Part shown: piece by piece, positions 10,348 to 20,060 of the stretch | Layout: every line of letters begins with the position of its first letter | Position numbering within the stretch: position 1 is the first letter of the stretch | Assembly: GCF_001261735.1 (NCBI RefSeq) | Contig: NZ_CVRP01000002.1 | Coordinates: forward strand, 22,999-86,998 | DNA length: 64,000 bases | Direction of reading: 5' to 3' | Origin: Dysgonomonas sp. BGC7 | Lineage (GTDB): Bacteria; Bacteroidota; Bacteroidia; Bacteroidales; Dysgonomonadaceae | Program-made: the position numbers and the translations under genes | The notes under the pieces: model-generated | The model's input: the letters and a program-made list of their open reading frames with translations, nothing else | What the model was told of the DNA's origin: nothing | The model's database searches: none

Positions 10348-10355
10348 CAAAAGTA
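10348..10355 (-). promoter_or_regulatory. Probable -7 element (TACTTTTG) for sigma/FecR genes
   Basis: The minus-strand octamer TACTTTTG fits the Bacteroidetes housekeeping -7 consensus TAnnTTTG. It lies 20 bases upstream of the sigma factor start codon, giving a leader of about 10-15 nt. No experimental support. Confidence 0.5.
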
Positions 10356-11096
10356 ATTATTTTAGTAATATCCAACTATATTCTTTTAATTTATAACAGA
10401 GATATGGGTTAACTTGTGGTTGTATTACTAAATATTCTGAAGAAATCTCCTAATTAATCGAAAAAGTTGCCTACAAACAACGAAATAGATACTACAAAAA
10501 ACTCAGAATATAATGATATATCGAAGTAGTTTATGTGAATTTGAAATATTATTTTACCTTTGATCCAAGCTAATCAACCTGCTCAATGCGGAGCAAATTG
10601 ATGAAGTTATCTCGTTACTTATCCGTTACCTATTTCGAATTATAGCCAATCCAAATGATTGACTCATACAGTGATAGTCGAAAACATTTGGTTTGTCTCT
10701 AAATCGTTACCTGTTTTTAAAGAAAACAGTATGTAATATACTAATTAATAGACAGTAAGGTGTCTTACTGTGTGTATGGTTAAGTTACTATCCAAAACAT
10801 AGCAAATCGCAGAAAAACACACAAAACAGCCTTATATACTAAAAAACAACCAAGTAAATCTAAGAAAAACGCAGAATAATAATCGTTACCTTTTTGGAGA
10901 TATTCTACAAAATGCAATTCAGAGAAAATTGCAGAATTCCAATCTCTATTCTTTTATATAAAAGCTTAATAACAGAAAAGTCGGAAATAGAGAGAGACGT
11001 AGTCGAAATATTGCTAAATTCGTGACCAGACCAACAACCTATGTTATATCTCATAAACTCAAGAAACTAACATAGTAGACCCTGAAAATCATTTAT
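10356..11096. other. Long gene-free region with short CGTTACCT repeats
   Basis: No convincing coding sequence is seen on either strand. Three copies of CGTTACCT occur at 10624, 10705 and 10884; the middle one sits in a longer match (TCTAAATCGTTACCT) to the 3' end of the broken integrase at 44.48 kb. A perfect 8-bp hairpin (ACAGTAAG, GTGT loop, CTTACTGT) lies at 10752-10771. Together with the dead cupin gene next to it, this looks like decayed accessory DNA. Confidence 0.5.
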
Positions 11097-11450
11097 TTAC
11101 AGGAGCTTTCTGATAATAAAACACCTAGACTTTATAATAGTCAATAACATCTTGAAAGGTGATATAACAAATACAGCATGAGGTAAATTTACAGGCATAA
11201 TAATCATATTACCCGCTTTTAGTACGTGTAGCGTACCGCCAATTTTAATTTCAACTTCCCCATCCAATACCAGAACGATTACATCAAAAGGTGCTGAGTA
11301 CTAACTCAACTGCTGATCTTTATCAAAAGCGGAAAGAGTAATGTTACCAATATCATTCTTTGTTATTTGTTGACTCACAACACTATTTTTCGAATACTCA
11401 ATATTATTGTCAGGTAAAAATACTGTTACTTTTTCTGCTGTCACAACCTG
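11097..11450 (-). pseudogene. Cupin-domain protein, decayed (in-frame stop)
   Basis: Translating the minus strand gives a recognisable small cupin of about 115 residues: VVTAEKVTVFLPDNN at the start, then QQITKNDIGNITLSAFDK, the first cupin box region (VLDGEVEIKIGG), and the second (AGNMIIMPVNLPHAVF), ending FKMLLTIIKS before a stop at 11097. An in-frame TAG at 11301-11303 (after DKDQQLS) interrupts it where intact relatives read a Glu-His-like position, and the frame has another stop just upstream of the apparent N-terminus with no good start codon. Both defects indicate a pseudogene. Intact homologues are generic small cupins of unknown substrate. The gene is isolated, with no operon partner. 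Confidence 0.75.
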
Positions 11451-11663
11451 TATTTAACTGGATACAAAATGATTGAAGCAATTGGGATGTGAAAAAAGAT
11501 GGTTTTATAATAATCCCAAACTATGGTCAATATGTAATTATTGCGAGTAATATCTGTTTTCAAAAAGAAATCATCTCCTAACAACTATCTATTTGCAAAC
11601 AACGATTACAATAAAAGAAATAGTAAACCAAAATATGGTAGATAAAATTATCTCTCCCACTTG

Positions 11664-11703
11664 TCTAAAAAAACATCCATCCGTTTTTTGAGGATGGATG
11701 TTT
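11664..11703 (-). terminator. Intrinsic terminator after the DUF4374 operon
   Basis: A perfect 12-bp inverted repeat (AAACATCCATCC at 11671-11682 and its complement at 11692-11703) is followed on the minus strand by a run of T. It lies 130-170 bases downstream of the DUF4374 stop and ends the iron operon. Confidence 0.85.
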
Positions 11704-11835
11704 AAGCATGAATTATTTCTGAGTTATTTTCTATTTTACTTTATTAAGGACGTTTTTTACAATAATAAGATAGTTCTTGGTTGTTCATCAATCTGCCTGT
11801 AACTACCTTATCTGTAGGCTAAAGAAGCCTCCTTC

Positions 11836-13089
11836 TTATTTAGCTATGCTGAGTTTAGCTATTCCCCAGATAACTCCGCCCGATGTAACATTAAAGGCTC
11901 GCGAAGCTGTATTATTACTACCCAGCACATAATATCCGTTTTCGTCATTGTTATTTACTACTCTGAAATATATTTTATCATTGATAACAATTATACCTTG
12001 TGCACATTGGAATGTATAAGTAGATTGCGGCATACCTAGAACTTTAGTTCTTCCGGCTGATAAGTTTTCAGTATCAAATACATAATAATCATAAACAACA
12101 TCAGTCAGATTACCTCGAAAAGAAAGCGCTTGAGATCCCATTTGTGTATACAGTTTTCCATCTTTTACACAAACAACCCCCATTGATGTTCCTTGCATAT
12201 AATCATCGGCATAAATAATCCAGTTATTATCAAAATCAGTAGCATTCTTTTTAATTCTCACAATGGCCGATTTATTAGTAGCGCCTGTTGCCCCGAAACC
12301 ATGAGAGCACATATATAAAGCTCCATCATCGCCCATTGCCCACATTTGATTTTCGTTTCCGGGATATCCGATATAACTGATATTATTATTGCGGATGCTT
12401 TTTTCGTATTTTCCACTAGTAAGATCTATTACTGCTAATTCGGCAAATCCCAGGGGAGTATTTTTTATAAAATTACCTTTTTCATTAGCTGTATTATAAA
12501 ACACATCTACATACAACTTACCATCTTTTGCCACAATTAGATTGGTTCCTACATCCTGATAAGGATAATCTGCATTTCTCAGCGATGAGAGGTCTATCTC
12601 ACCTGTACGTTGCATAGTAGACGGGTTAAATTTCTGAATCTTCATTAAATCTCTATTCAAATCGATATAGAAAGCAGTAGTCTCATTATAGATATAATAG
12701 TTAGAATTGTTACCCGAAGTTATACGTCCGCTTTCGACAAGATTACCTGTAGCATCAATCGCGTATCGGATAATTTCATCTTCTCCGCCTTCTTTACCTA
12801 AACTGGTTCTTTTGAATACCCATTCGCCATAAGATCTCATACCGTTGGTTCTCATTGATACAGATCCTGTTTTTATATTATCAATATTTCCTGAAGGAAA
12901 TTCAGTATACGTTGATCCATATCCGACATAAGGCGAAGTGGTTAGATCACCCGTCAACAAAACATAATAATCTTTTGATTCCGTAGTCGGAGTTTCATCA
13001 TTATTGTCGTCGGAGCAAGATACCAACGTGAATCCTGCGAGTACAATAAAAACACTAAATAATTTTTTAAATAAATGATATTTTTTCAT
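11836..13089 (-). CDS. DUF4374-family beta-propeller lipoprotein, siderophore system
   Basis: This 417-residue lipoprotein has its lipobox cysteine at residue 25 followed by SDDNNDE, so it is probably surface exposed. The rest is a series of beta-propeller-like blades (YYVLLTGDLTTSPYVGYG, MQRTGEIDLSS, DGALYMCSHGFGATGATNKS) that fit DUF4374. Proteins of this kind sit beside TonB receptors in Bacteroides; I recall the XusB lipoprotein of the XusABC xenosiderophore system as a functional example, but cannot confirm homology here. It is 10 bases downstream of the TonB receptor and is the last gene before a strong terminator. Ferric-siderophore capture at the surface is the inferred role. Confidence 0.8.
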   Translation of the reverse strand: MKKYHLFKKLFSVFIVLAGFTLVSCSDDNNDETPTTESKDYYVLLTGDLTTSPYVGYGSTYTEFPSGNIDNIKTGSVSMRTNGMRSYGEWVFKRTSLGKEGGEDEIIRYAIDATGNLVESGRITSGNNSNYYIYNETTAFYIDLNRDLMKIQKFNPSTMQRTGEIDLSSLRNADYPYQDVGTNLIVAKDGKLYVDVFYNTANEKGNFIKNTPLGFAELAVIDLTSGKYEKSIRNNNISYIGYPGNENQMWAMGDDGALYMCSHGFGATGATNKSAIVRIKKNATDFDNNWIIYADDYMQGTSMGVVCVKDGKLYTQMGSQALSFRGNLTDVVYDYYVFDTENLSAGRTKVLGMPQSTYTFQCAQGIIVINDKIYFRVVNNNDENGYYVLGSNNTASRAFNVTSGGVIWGIAKLSIAK

Positions 13090-13099
13090 AAATCTATTG

Positions 13100-15253
13100 T
13101 TAATTAATGGTATAACTTAATTTTATATTAAAATTACGACCCGGATTCTGTATCCGGTAGTTGTCGTATATGTCTGAATCGAAAATATTTTTAACTTCCG
13201 CACCAATGGCAAACTTATTATTACCGGTATTTATAGTCCACGAACAGCCGATAGTATGTAAATTCTGATCTGGAATGGTAATATCACTTACATTAACTTT
13301 GGGTTTTCCCCATAAACCTAAAAAACCATCTGGTTCGTAGTTTTTAGGAACGTAATTGAGGTAATACTGTCTGACAAATCCGTAATGCCAGTAAAAGGAA
13401 ATGTTATCGCCACGTTTCAATAAATTATTGAATTTGGTCACAACCCCTAGATTAGAAAAGAAATAAGGAGTGTTTCGAAGACGTGCATCTTGATATGCCG
13501 GATCATTCTGACCAAACAAGCGAAAGTCTTGGTATGTGAAGTTTCCTGTAAATCTTAACCAAGGTAAAGGGGAATAACTAAGGTCAACTTCTGTACCTAA
13601 TCCTTTTACCTTATTTACATTCTGATATTTACCGAACATTCCGGTATTTACCAACAGAATAAGATCGTAGGTGCGGCGATAGAATAAATTAAGTTCGGCT
13701 GTAAACTGCGACGTAGAATAATAACCTCCAAGGTTGACGTTATAACTGCGCTCAGGTTTCAATACAAAGTTTGATTCAATAAATCCGCCATCACCAAAAA
13801 ATTCCGATTGTTCGGGCAAACGGACGGCCGTTTCTCCCGATAAACGAATAAAAGAGTTGCTATTAAATGTATATTTCAGAGCATTGCCTACTCCCCAACG
13901 AGTTGTAGAATTTTTACTAATTTCATCTTTCTCGGAAATGTAAGAACCATCGTATCCCTTGGTATTTATATAGTATAATTTAGCTAAAAAATCATTCGAT
14001 AATTTTCCTTCCATAAAATACGATTTGAGCCCCATACCAATAACAAGCTTGTTATATTTTGCAGGCACAGACAATATATCTTCTCCATTCTCAAGAATCT
14101 TATCACTATACGGATCTGAGCCCTTCCTTTCAATATCGGAATATACAATGTTGACCTCAAGTTTTTGATTCTGATTGAATGAATAACCAATGTTAGTTCG
14201 AGAAATAAAGTTGCGGAATGATAATTTAGTTAAATTTCCATCAGAAGATGCTTCTCCCCTACGAGATGGAACGGACATGAAATTTCCATACCAGTCATAA
14301 ACACCTCTTACTGTATCGGTATAGTTGGTGTGAAGCTTATTATACACTAAAAATTGATTTATATCCAATTTGTTATCAATCAGTTTTTTTTTGTAATTCA
14401 ATGTTGGTATAAACGAATGGGAGCTTCTTTCTACACCTCCAAAAGGCGTAGTCATCGTTATACCAAAGTTGTTATCTTTTCTGACATCAAAATAAGTAAT
14501 ACCAAAACGAAGTTCGTCAGCCCAAGGTTTATTTCTCACCCCTCCATATAGTTCAGTATAAACATTCGAAAAACCATTATGAAATAAACGTAGTTTCTGA
14601 TAATGACTTACAGCAGTTTCTTTATCTGCTACAGGTACATTGGCTTTATAGTCGTTATCCGAATAGTTATAGAAAATATCGGCACCCGCAAACCATCCTC
14701 TACTATCATTCCATACCCCATGTAATGCTATTCGGTGTGTATTGAATGAGCCATATTGATACGAAGCATCAATTGTTTTACGATCTACATCTTCTCTCAT
14801 TACAATATCGACTGCTCCTCCCAGAGCATCGGCTCCCAGATGCACAGGCAACACACCTTTATATACCTCAATACGATCTATTACATTAACGGGAACAATG
14901 GAAAAGTTGAATGCAGATCCTAAATAATCCATCGGTATTCCGTTCTTAAAATATTTTATTGCCTTACCTTCAAAACCATTTAACATCAGACTCGCATTAG
15001 CCCCAAGCCCACCGGTTTCTCTTATGCGTATACCTGCAGTTCTATTCATCAGCTCAATTAAACTTGCCGACTGAGTATTAACCGCTTTTACATCCAGCAC
15101 TGTAGCTTTAATAGCCTTTTGGCTCAAGATATTGGCTTTAGATTTGCCTTGTACCGATACTTCATTTAATTCTACCGATTTAATCGTATCTGATTGAGCA
15201 GAAGCATAGCACACGTAACAAATAAGGAAAAATAAGGATAATATGTATTTCAT
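13100..15253 (-). CDS. TonB-dependent receptor, probable ferric siderophore
   Basis: This 717-residue outer-membrane receptor has a signal peptide (1-19, ending YASAQS) and goes directly into the TonB-box/plug region (KSVELNEVSVQGKSKANILSQ, then LIELMNRTAGIRIRETGGLGA and RIEVYKGVLPVHLGADALGG). It lacks the N-terminal carboxypeptidase-regulatory domain found in the other receptors of this window. The barrel ends with the typical YRIQNPGRNFNIKLSYTIN. Gene order (two ABC half-transporters, then this receptor, then DUF4374 lipoprotein, all within short gaps) and the divergent FecBCD-type operon make iron-siderophore uptake the best call. The exact ligand is unknown. Confidence 0.9.
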   Translation of the reverse strand: MKYILSLFFLICYVCYASAQSDTIKSVELNEVSVQGKSKANILSQKAIKATVLDVKAVNTQSASLIELMNRTAGIRIRETGGLGANASLMLNGFEGKAIKYFKNGIPMDYLGSAFNFSIVPVNVIDRIEVYKGVLPVHLGADALGGAVDIVMREDVDRKTIDASYQYGSFNTHRIALHGVWNDSRGWFAGADIFYNYSDNDYKANVPVADKETAVSHYQKLRLFHNGFSNVYTELYGGVRNKPWADELRFGITYFDVRKDNNFGITMTTPFGGVERSSHSFIPTLNYKKKLIDNKLDINQFLVYNKLHTNYTDTVRGVYDWYGNFMSVPSRRGEASSDGNLTKLSFRNFISRTNIGYSFNQNQKLEVNIVYSDIERKGSDPYSDKILENGEDILSVPAKYNKLVIGMGLKSYFMEGKLSNDFLAKLYYINTKGYDGSYISEKDEISKNSTTRWGVGNALKYTFNSNSFIRLSGETAVRLPEQSEFFGDGGFIESNFVLKPERSYNVNLGGYYSTSQFTAELNLFYRRTYDLILLVNTGMFGKYQNVNKVKGLGTEVDLSYSPLPWLRFTGNFTYQDFRLFGQNDPAYQDARLRNTPYFFSNLGVVTKFNNLLKRGDNISFYWHYGFVRQYYLNYVPKNYEPDGFLGLWGKPKVNVSDITIPDQNLHTIGCSWTINTGNNKFAIGAEVKNIFDSDIYDNYRIQNPGRNFNIKLSYTIN

Positions 15254-15296
15254 TGTCTGTTTTTAATTTAGTTTGATAAGACTGGGTAATAAAACA

Positions 15297-17066
15297 TCAA
15301 TCATGTATTTTATCCAGACCTTCATTTATGTATTTTTCAGCATCCCATAATTTATAATATTTTCCGGCATGCTCGATGAGTTCGGAGTGAGTTCCTTGTT
15401 CTAAAATCCGTCCTTTTTCCAATACATATATTTTATCAGCACCTACAATGGTTGATAGTCTGTGTGCAATAATGATAACAATTTTATTTTTTACTAATTC
15501 GTCGATTGCTCTCTGAACAGCTAATTCATTATAAGCATCTAAGGATGAAGTCGGCTCATCAAGAATTACAATAGGTGTATCTTTCAGTAAAGCACGGGCA
15601 ATAAATATCCGTTGTTTTTCGCCTCCCGAGAGATTGCCTCCTATATCGCCGACTCTTGTCTGATAACCCAATGGAAGATTTGATATAAATTCATGACATT
15701 GTGCGCGTTCTGCAACTTCCATAATCTCTGCATCCGTGGCATTTTCCTTAGCCATCCGAATATTATTCATTATTGTATCGTCAAAAAGATAAACATCCTG
15801 AAAAACGACCGAAATGGCAGCCATCAATTCGCTTTGGCTTATATCCTGTATATTTATTCCTCCTATACTGATCGACCCTTTCTGACAGTCCGCATACCTC
15901 ATAACCAACTTTGTAATGGTCGATTTTCCTGAACCAGATTCGCCAACCAATGCTATGACAGATTTTGGAGGAATAGTTATATTTATATTTTCTAAAATCC
16001 ATGATTTATTCCCTTCGTATTTGAAGCATACATCATTAAATATAATATCATAATAATCAGGTGATTTACAGATCTGAGGATAAGTCAAAGCTTGTATTCC
16101 CATCATCTTCTTTATCTGCTGATAACCAGCTTCCAATAAGCTGAAGAACATGGTCATCGCTATAAAATTAGAGATAGGTTCAGCAAAACGAATGATAATA
16201 ATCATCAAAGCAGTTATAAGCATAGCATTACTACTTCCACTAAGCACAAATAAAATACAAACACCAACGGCTATAAGTAAGCCTATTTCCATAGCCGAAG
16301 CTATAATAAGATTCGATTTGGTTCCTTTATTATGCCCTATTATCTGTACAGATTTCACTTTTTCGATAGTATCAAATAAGCGGTTAATTTTTGCTCCCGA
16401 ATTATTACTTAGCTTTAGAACCGGAAGTCCCTGTACATATTCTACAGATTCGGCCGACAGTTCGGAATGCACCTTATTCAGATAGTCCATTCCTCTGTCG
16501 AAAGCAGGTTTACGCCATCTGTAAAGAGGAATAATGCATGGAAAGATGAAGAGTATAACTAATGCTATTTTCCAATCAAAGAGAAATGTCAAAAGTCCCA
16601 CTGTAATAGGTATCACAAGCGCATATATCATTAAGCTGCAAACAGTCATACTATAACTGATTACCTCATCTACATTACTCCCGATAATGGAACTCCATTG
16701 TCCTGAACGTTTTCTCGACAAAAGTTCTAAGGGAACCTGTCGCAATTTCTCGCCCTGTTTAGTACGCAACTCATACTGAGCCAGAGATGAATAACCTGAG
16801 TAATCATAGTTCTGCCCAATCCATCTCAATACTGCACTAATAAAAATAAGGAGAAAAGACAATCCTGTCCATAAATATATATGACTCTCATTTATGTTTT
16901 TTCCGAGAGTTTCAAAAATGGGATAAAAGCATACATAGGCATAACCTTGTGCCACAGCTGACAGTGTAAGTAAAAGCAGCGATTTTTTTAATTTCGGTTT
17001 TACCGAGCCCGACGACTCTACTATTTGATTGTATATCTCTTTAAAAGAGTTTATTTTATGTGCCAT
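15297..17066 (-). CDS. ABC transporter, fused membrane and ATPase domains (second of pair)
   Basis: This 589-residue half-transporter has six membrane segments in residues 25-310 and an ATPase domain from about 350. Walker A is GESGSGKST, the signature is LSGGEKQR, Walker B is IVILDEPTSSLD, and the H-loop is IIAHRLST. It has the exporter-type (type IV) fold. With its partner encoded immediately upstream it should form a heterodimer. Pairs of this kind next to siderophore receptors resemble YbtP/YbtQ and IrtA/IrtB, which import ferric siderophores despite the exporter fold; that function is inferred from context. An exporter role for a siderophore or peptide is the alternative. Confidence 0.9.
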   Translation of the reverse strand: MAHKINSFKEIYNQIVESSGSVKPKLKKSLLLLTLSAVAQGYAYVCFYPIFETLGKNINESHIYLWTGLSFLLIFISAVLRWIGQNYDYSGYSSLAQYELRTKQGEKLRQVPLELLSRKRSGQWSSIIGSNVDEVISYSMTVCSLMIYALVIPITVGLLTFLFDWKIALVILFIFPCIIPLYRWRKPAFDRGMDYLNKVHSELSAESVEYVQGLPVLKLSNNSGAKINRLFDTIEKVKSVQIIGHNKGTKSNLIIASAMEIGLLIAVGVCILFVLSGSSNAMLITALMIIIIRFAEPISNFIAMTMFFSLLEAGYQQIKKMMGIQALTYPQICKSPDYYDIIFNDVCFKYEGNKSWILENINITIPPKSVIALVGESGSGKSTITKLVMRYADCQKGSISIGGINIQDISQSELMAAISVVFQDVYLFDDTIMNNIRMAKENATDAEIMEVAERAQCHEFISNLPLGYQTRVGDIGGNLSGGEKQRIFIARALLKDTPIVILDEPTSSLDAYNELAVQRAIDELVKNKIVIIIAHRLSTIVGADKIYVLEKGRILEQGTHSELIEHAGKYYKLWDAEKYINEGLDKIHD

Positions 17067-17090
17067 TCCTTTTATTCAATATATTATTCT

Positions 17091-18827
17091 CTAAATATGC
17101 CAATTCCGAGCTTGCAGATAAGCATCCCATAGACGACTATATGTAACCGACGATGACATTAATTGCTCGTGATTACCCGACTCGGAAAGTTTTCCTTTGT
17201 CGAATACGAGAATAAGATCTGCCGTTTTTATAGTAGGCAGCCGGTGAGCAATCATTATTACAGTCTTTCCTTTCATCAGGTTCTTTAGTGCTCTCATCAA
17301 AAGGGCTTCATTTTCCGTATCAGAAAATGAGGTAGCTTCGTCAAGCACCAATATGGGTCTGTTTTGCAATATTGCACGAGCTATGGCTATACGTTGTTTT
17401 TGTCCTCCCGAAAGCATATCTCCTCTTTCTCCCGCATTCGTTTGATATCCTTCAGGAAGCTGACGTATAAAATCGTCGGCCTGAGCTGCAATGGCAGCAT
17501 CAATAACCTCGTTTTCTGTAGCTTCAGGATTGCCCATTCTAATATTATTTATAATAGTATCAGAGAATAGAAAATTGTCTTGAAACACGAAAGCAATCTG
17601 ATTCATTAGAGTTTCGCCCGACATATTCTGGATATTAACACCTCCGATCTTTATTTTACCTGAACTAACATCCCAAAAACGGGGAATTAGTTTTGCTACA
17701 GTAGTTTTACCCGCCCCTGAAGCTCCTACCAGTGCAACAAACGAACCTTGCTCTACTTCAAAGTTTATATCTTTCAGAGCTGCTTCATTTCTATTGGGGT
17801 AAGTAAAACTCACATTCTCAAATTTTATAGATGAGTCTGAAGGTTGTTCATTCGAAGTATTATTATCAGCTAAACCTTTTTCGTTCAATAATTCCTCAAT
17901 TCTCTTTGCACTGATATTAGATCTGTCTATAACATGCGACAGACTTCGGTATGGCATTATCGATTCGATCATACCTGTTCCAAAGAGTAACGAAGCGATG
18001 AAACCCGACAAGGGCAGTGTCCCTTCTTGATACCAATATGTACCAATAATCAAGAGTATTATAAATGTTGGCAATGGATTTAGTACCAACATCGAAATAC
18101 GGGCTCCAAGTCCATTTTGTTTATACCAGTCTTTCAATGTTTTTCTGTAATGAATTAAAGCTTCATCGTAACGCCTAAAAGATTTTTCTCCTCCATCGAA
18201 TATGCGTACTACGGGCATTGCTTGTATATATTCAATAACTGCTACATTAATTTCTTCCTTTGCCTTGTTGTATGCTGCAGATAATTCCTTCTTGTTTCTG
18301 ATACTCCAAAACATCAGTATTAATCCAACCAAAAGAATGACCAGACTGATTAGAGCCATTCGGTAATCGAACCAACAGAGGGCCATAAATGTAAAGATAG
18401 GAGCAGCATATGCTCTGGCGAATAAAGGAGTACTGTCCGCAACAAAACCATGCAAAGACCTAACATCATCATTTATAATTTTACTTATTGCCCCTGAGCC
18501 TGTTTGTGCAAGAAAGCCAATAGGTAGAGCAGATAAATGAACAGCTATTTTTTTACGTAATACAGCTTCCAAATCATATGCTGCATAATGGGATAGGTCA
18601 TAAGCCCTGAGTCGAAAAATATAACTAAAAACAGTGCATAATAGCATTGCCGAGAAATAATAAAAAACATCTATTTGATCGGAATTATTTAATGCCAGAA
18701 TTAAATAGACCAGAAAGATCAGAACCATAACGCTCAAAACAGATGAAAACACAGAACAAATAATAGCTCTTGCTATTTTATTTTTAACAGGTAAAACTAT
18801 ATGCCAGATCGATTTTTTTTTTGTCAT
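17091..18827 (-). CDS. ABC transporter, fused membrane and ATPase domains (first of pair)
   Basis: This 578-residue half-transporter has membrane segments in residues 15-300 and an ATPase domain from about 335. Walker A is GASGAGKTT, the signature is LSGGQKQR, Walker B is ILVLDEATSFSD, and the H-loop is MIAHRLPT. In Walker B the usual Ala/Ser-Leu-Asp D-loop reads SFSD. It opens the minus-strand iron operon, 24 bases before its partner. A promoter match and paired direct repeats lie in the 178-base region shared with the divergent permease gene, so the two operons are probably controlled together. Confidence 0.9.
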   Translation of the reverse strand: MTKKKSIWHIVLPVKNKIARAIICSVFSSVLSVMVLIFLVYLILALNNSDQIDVFYYFSAMLLCTVFSYIFRLRAYDLSHYAAYDLEAVLRKKIAVHLSALPIGFLAQTGSGAISKIINDDVRSLHGFVADSTPLFARAYAAPIFTFMALCWFDYRMALISLVILLVGLILMFWSIRNKKELSAAYNKAKEEINVAVIEYIQAMPVVRIFDGGEKSFRRYDEALIHYRKTLKDWYKQNGLGARISMLVLNPLPTFIILLIIGTYWYQEGTLPLSGFIASLLFGTGMIESIMPYRSLSHVIDRSNISAKRIEELLNEKGLADNNTSNEQPSDSSIKFENVSFTYPNRNEAALKDINFEVEQGSFVALVGASGAGKTTVAKLIPRFWDVSSGKIKIGGVNIQNMSGETLMNQIAFVFQDNFLFSDTIINNIRMGNPEATENEVIDAAIAAQADDFIRQLPEGYQTNAGERGDMLSGGQKQRIAIARAILQNRPILVLDEATSFSDTENEALLMRALKNLMKGKTVIMIAHRLPTIKTADLILVFDKGKLSESGNHEQLMSSSVTYSRLWDAYLQARNWHI

Positions 18828-18853
18828 TATAAAGGGATCTACGTTTCAGACAC

Positions 18854-18861
18854 CAAAATTA
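18854..18861 (-). promoter_or_regulatory. Probable -7 element of the minus-strand iron operon
   Basis: The minus-strand sequence TAATTTTG fits TAnnTTTG and lies 26 bases upstream of the ABC half-transporter start codon. It faces away from the plus-strand promoter at 18959 and is about 20 bases from the AGTGACG repeats. Confidence 0.5.
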
Positions 18862-18881
18862 GATGTACTGTATACAAAACG

Positions 18882-18909
18882 AGTGACGCCAAAAGGAAAT
18901 AAAGTGACG
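18882..18909 (+). promoter_or_regulatory. Paired AGTGACG direct repeats, candidate AraC-regulator operator
   Basis: AGTGACG occurs at 18882-18888 and again at 18903-18909, a 21-base period that puts both on one face of the helix. AraC-family activators typically bind such direct repeats. The pair lies between the two divergent iron promoters, and an AraC/PchR-like gene is encoded at the end of the plus-strand operon. Binding is inferred. Confidence 0.5.
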
Positions 18910-18958
18910 TTAGAGGGATTATTATTCAGAACAATTATAAATAATGACGACATGTATA

Positions 18959-18966
18959 TAAATTTG
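18959..18966 (+). promoter_or_regulatory. Probable -7 element of the FecCD-type operon
   Basis: TAAATTTG fits TAnnTTTG and lies about 40 bases upstream of the permease ATG at 19006. Confidence 0.5.
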
Positions 18967-19005
18967 CAAATCTCTATTGAGGCTATTTAAGAATTAAAAA
19001 AACTC

Positions 19006-20052
19006 ATGAAAAAGGAAATGCAAAGCAGATTTGCAATATTAATCTTCCTGTTATTGATATTTCTTGTCCTAACTTTTGTGATTACCATAAGCGTTGGAAC
19101 TTTAGATATACCACTCGCTGACACCGTTAAGGTTATATTAGGTAAGATGGGAGGATATGAATTAAATGTCGATAATCCGTTTTCGAATATTATATGGCAG
19201 CTCAGAGTTCCCCGCGTATTGATGGCTCTCTTTGTGGGAGCCGGACTTGCAATATGCGGAGTAGTGATGCAGGCTGTGGTACAGAATCCTTTGGCCGAAC
19301 CATTTCTCTTAGGGATATCATCGGGAGGATATTTAGGAGCCGTTTTTTATATTATGCTTGGAGCTTTTATTCCTGTTTTTTACACCGAATTGGGAATAGT
19401 TTTTTTTGCTTTCGTCGGGGCTCTACTTGCTTCTTTTTCTGTAATTTTCTTATCTTCTTATAAAAGTAAACTATCTACCACCAAGCTTATATTGTCGGGA
19501 ATGATTATTAATGCAGCTTTTCAGGCTGTAGCAAATTTCATTGTAGCCATTTCCGGTTCGTATGAATCTATATCACGTATTGCATTTTGGACTATGGGTT
19601 CTCTTAATGCTTCAAAATGGGAGTCTTGCTTATTGCCTGCATGTACAGTAATTATCATATCAGCGTACTTTTACTCGCAATATCGAAATCTGAATATTTT
19701 ACTTCAAGGTGATGAAACTGCTGTAACGTTAGGTGTTAATGTTAATTTATTTCGTAAACTGTACATATCAATAATATCGTTGATGGTAGGATTGCTCGTT
19801 TCTTATTGTGGAATTATCGGATTCGTGGGATTGGTTATTCCTCATATCGGAAGGGCTCTTGTTGGAGCAAACCACAAACGTTTAATCCCAATCGCTTTTT
19901 TATTAGGTGCAATATTTCTTATGATAGCCGATTGTGTAGCCAGATCTTTACTTGAGAATATGGAACTGCCCATTGGTGTATTTACAGCTCTTGTAGGGGC
20001 GCCTTTCTTTGCATATATTATGATAAAAAAGAATTATTCTTTTTCGAACTAA
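19006..20052 (+). CDS. FecCD/BtuC-family iron-siderophore ABC permease
   Basis: This 348-residue inner-membrane permease has nine or ten hydrophobic segments and family landmarks: IIWQLRVPRVLMALFVGAGL near residue 65, VVQNPLAEPFLLGISSGG near 90, and GIIGFVGLVIPHIGR near 265, the last being the ATPase-contact region. It imports ferric siderophore, haem or corrinoid from the periplasm. It heads an operon with ATPase (8-base gap) and binding lipoprotein, a complete type II importer. Linkage to the TonB/DUF4374 operon makes a ferric siderophore the likeliest substrate, with cobalamin as the alternative. Confidence 0.93.
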   Translation: MKKEMQSRFAILIFLLLIFLVLTFVITISVGTLDIPLADTVKVILGKMGGYELNVDNPFSNIIWQLRVPRVLMALFVGAGLAICGVVMQAVVQNPLAEPFLLGISSGGYLGAVFYIMLGAFIPVFYTELGIVFFAFVGALLASFSVIFLSSYKSKLSTTKLILSGMIINAAFQAVANFIVAISGSYESISRIAFWTMGSLNASKWESCLLPACTVIIISAYFYSQYRNLNILLQGDETAVTLGVNVNLFRKLYISIISLMVGLLVSYCGIIGFVGLVIPHIGRALVGANHKRLIPIAFLLGAIFLMIADCVARSLLENMELPIGVFTALVGAPFFAYIMIKKNYSFSN

Positions 20053-20060
20053 AAATTATA

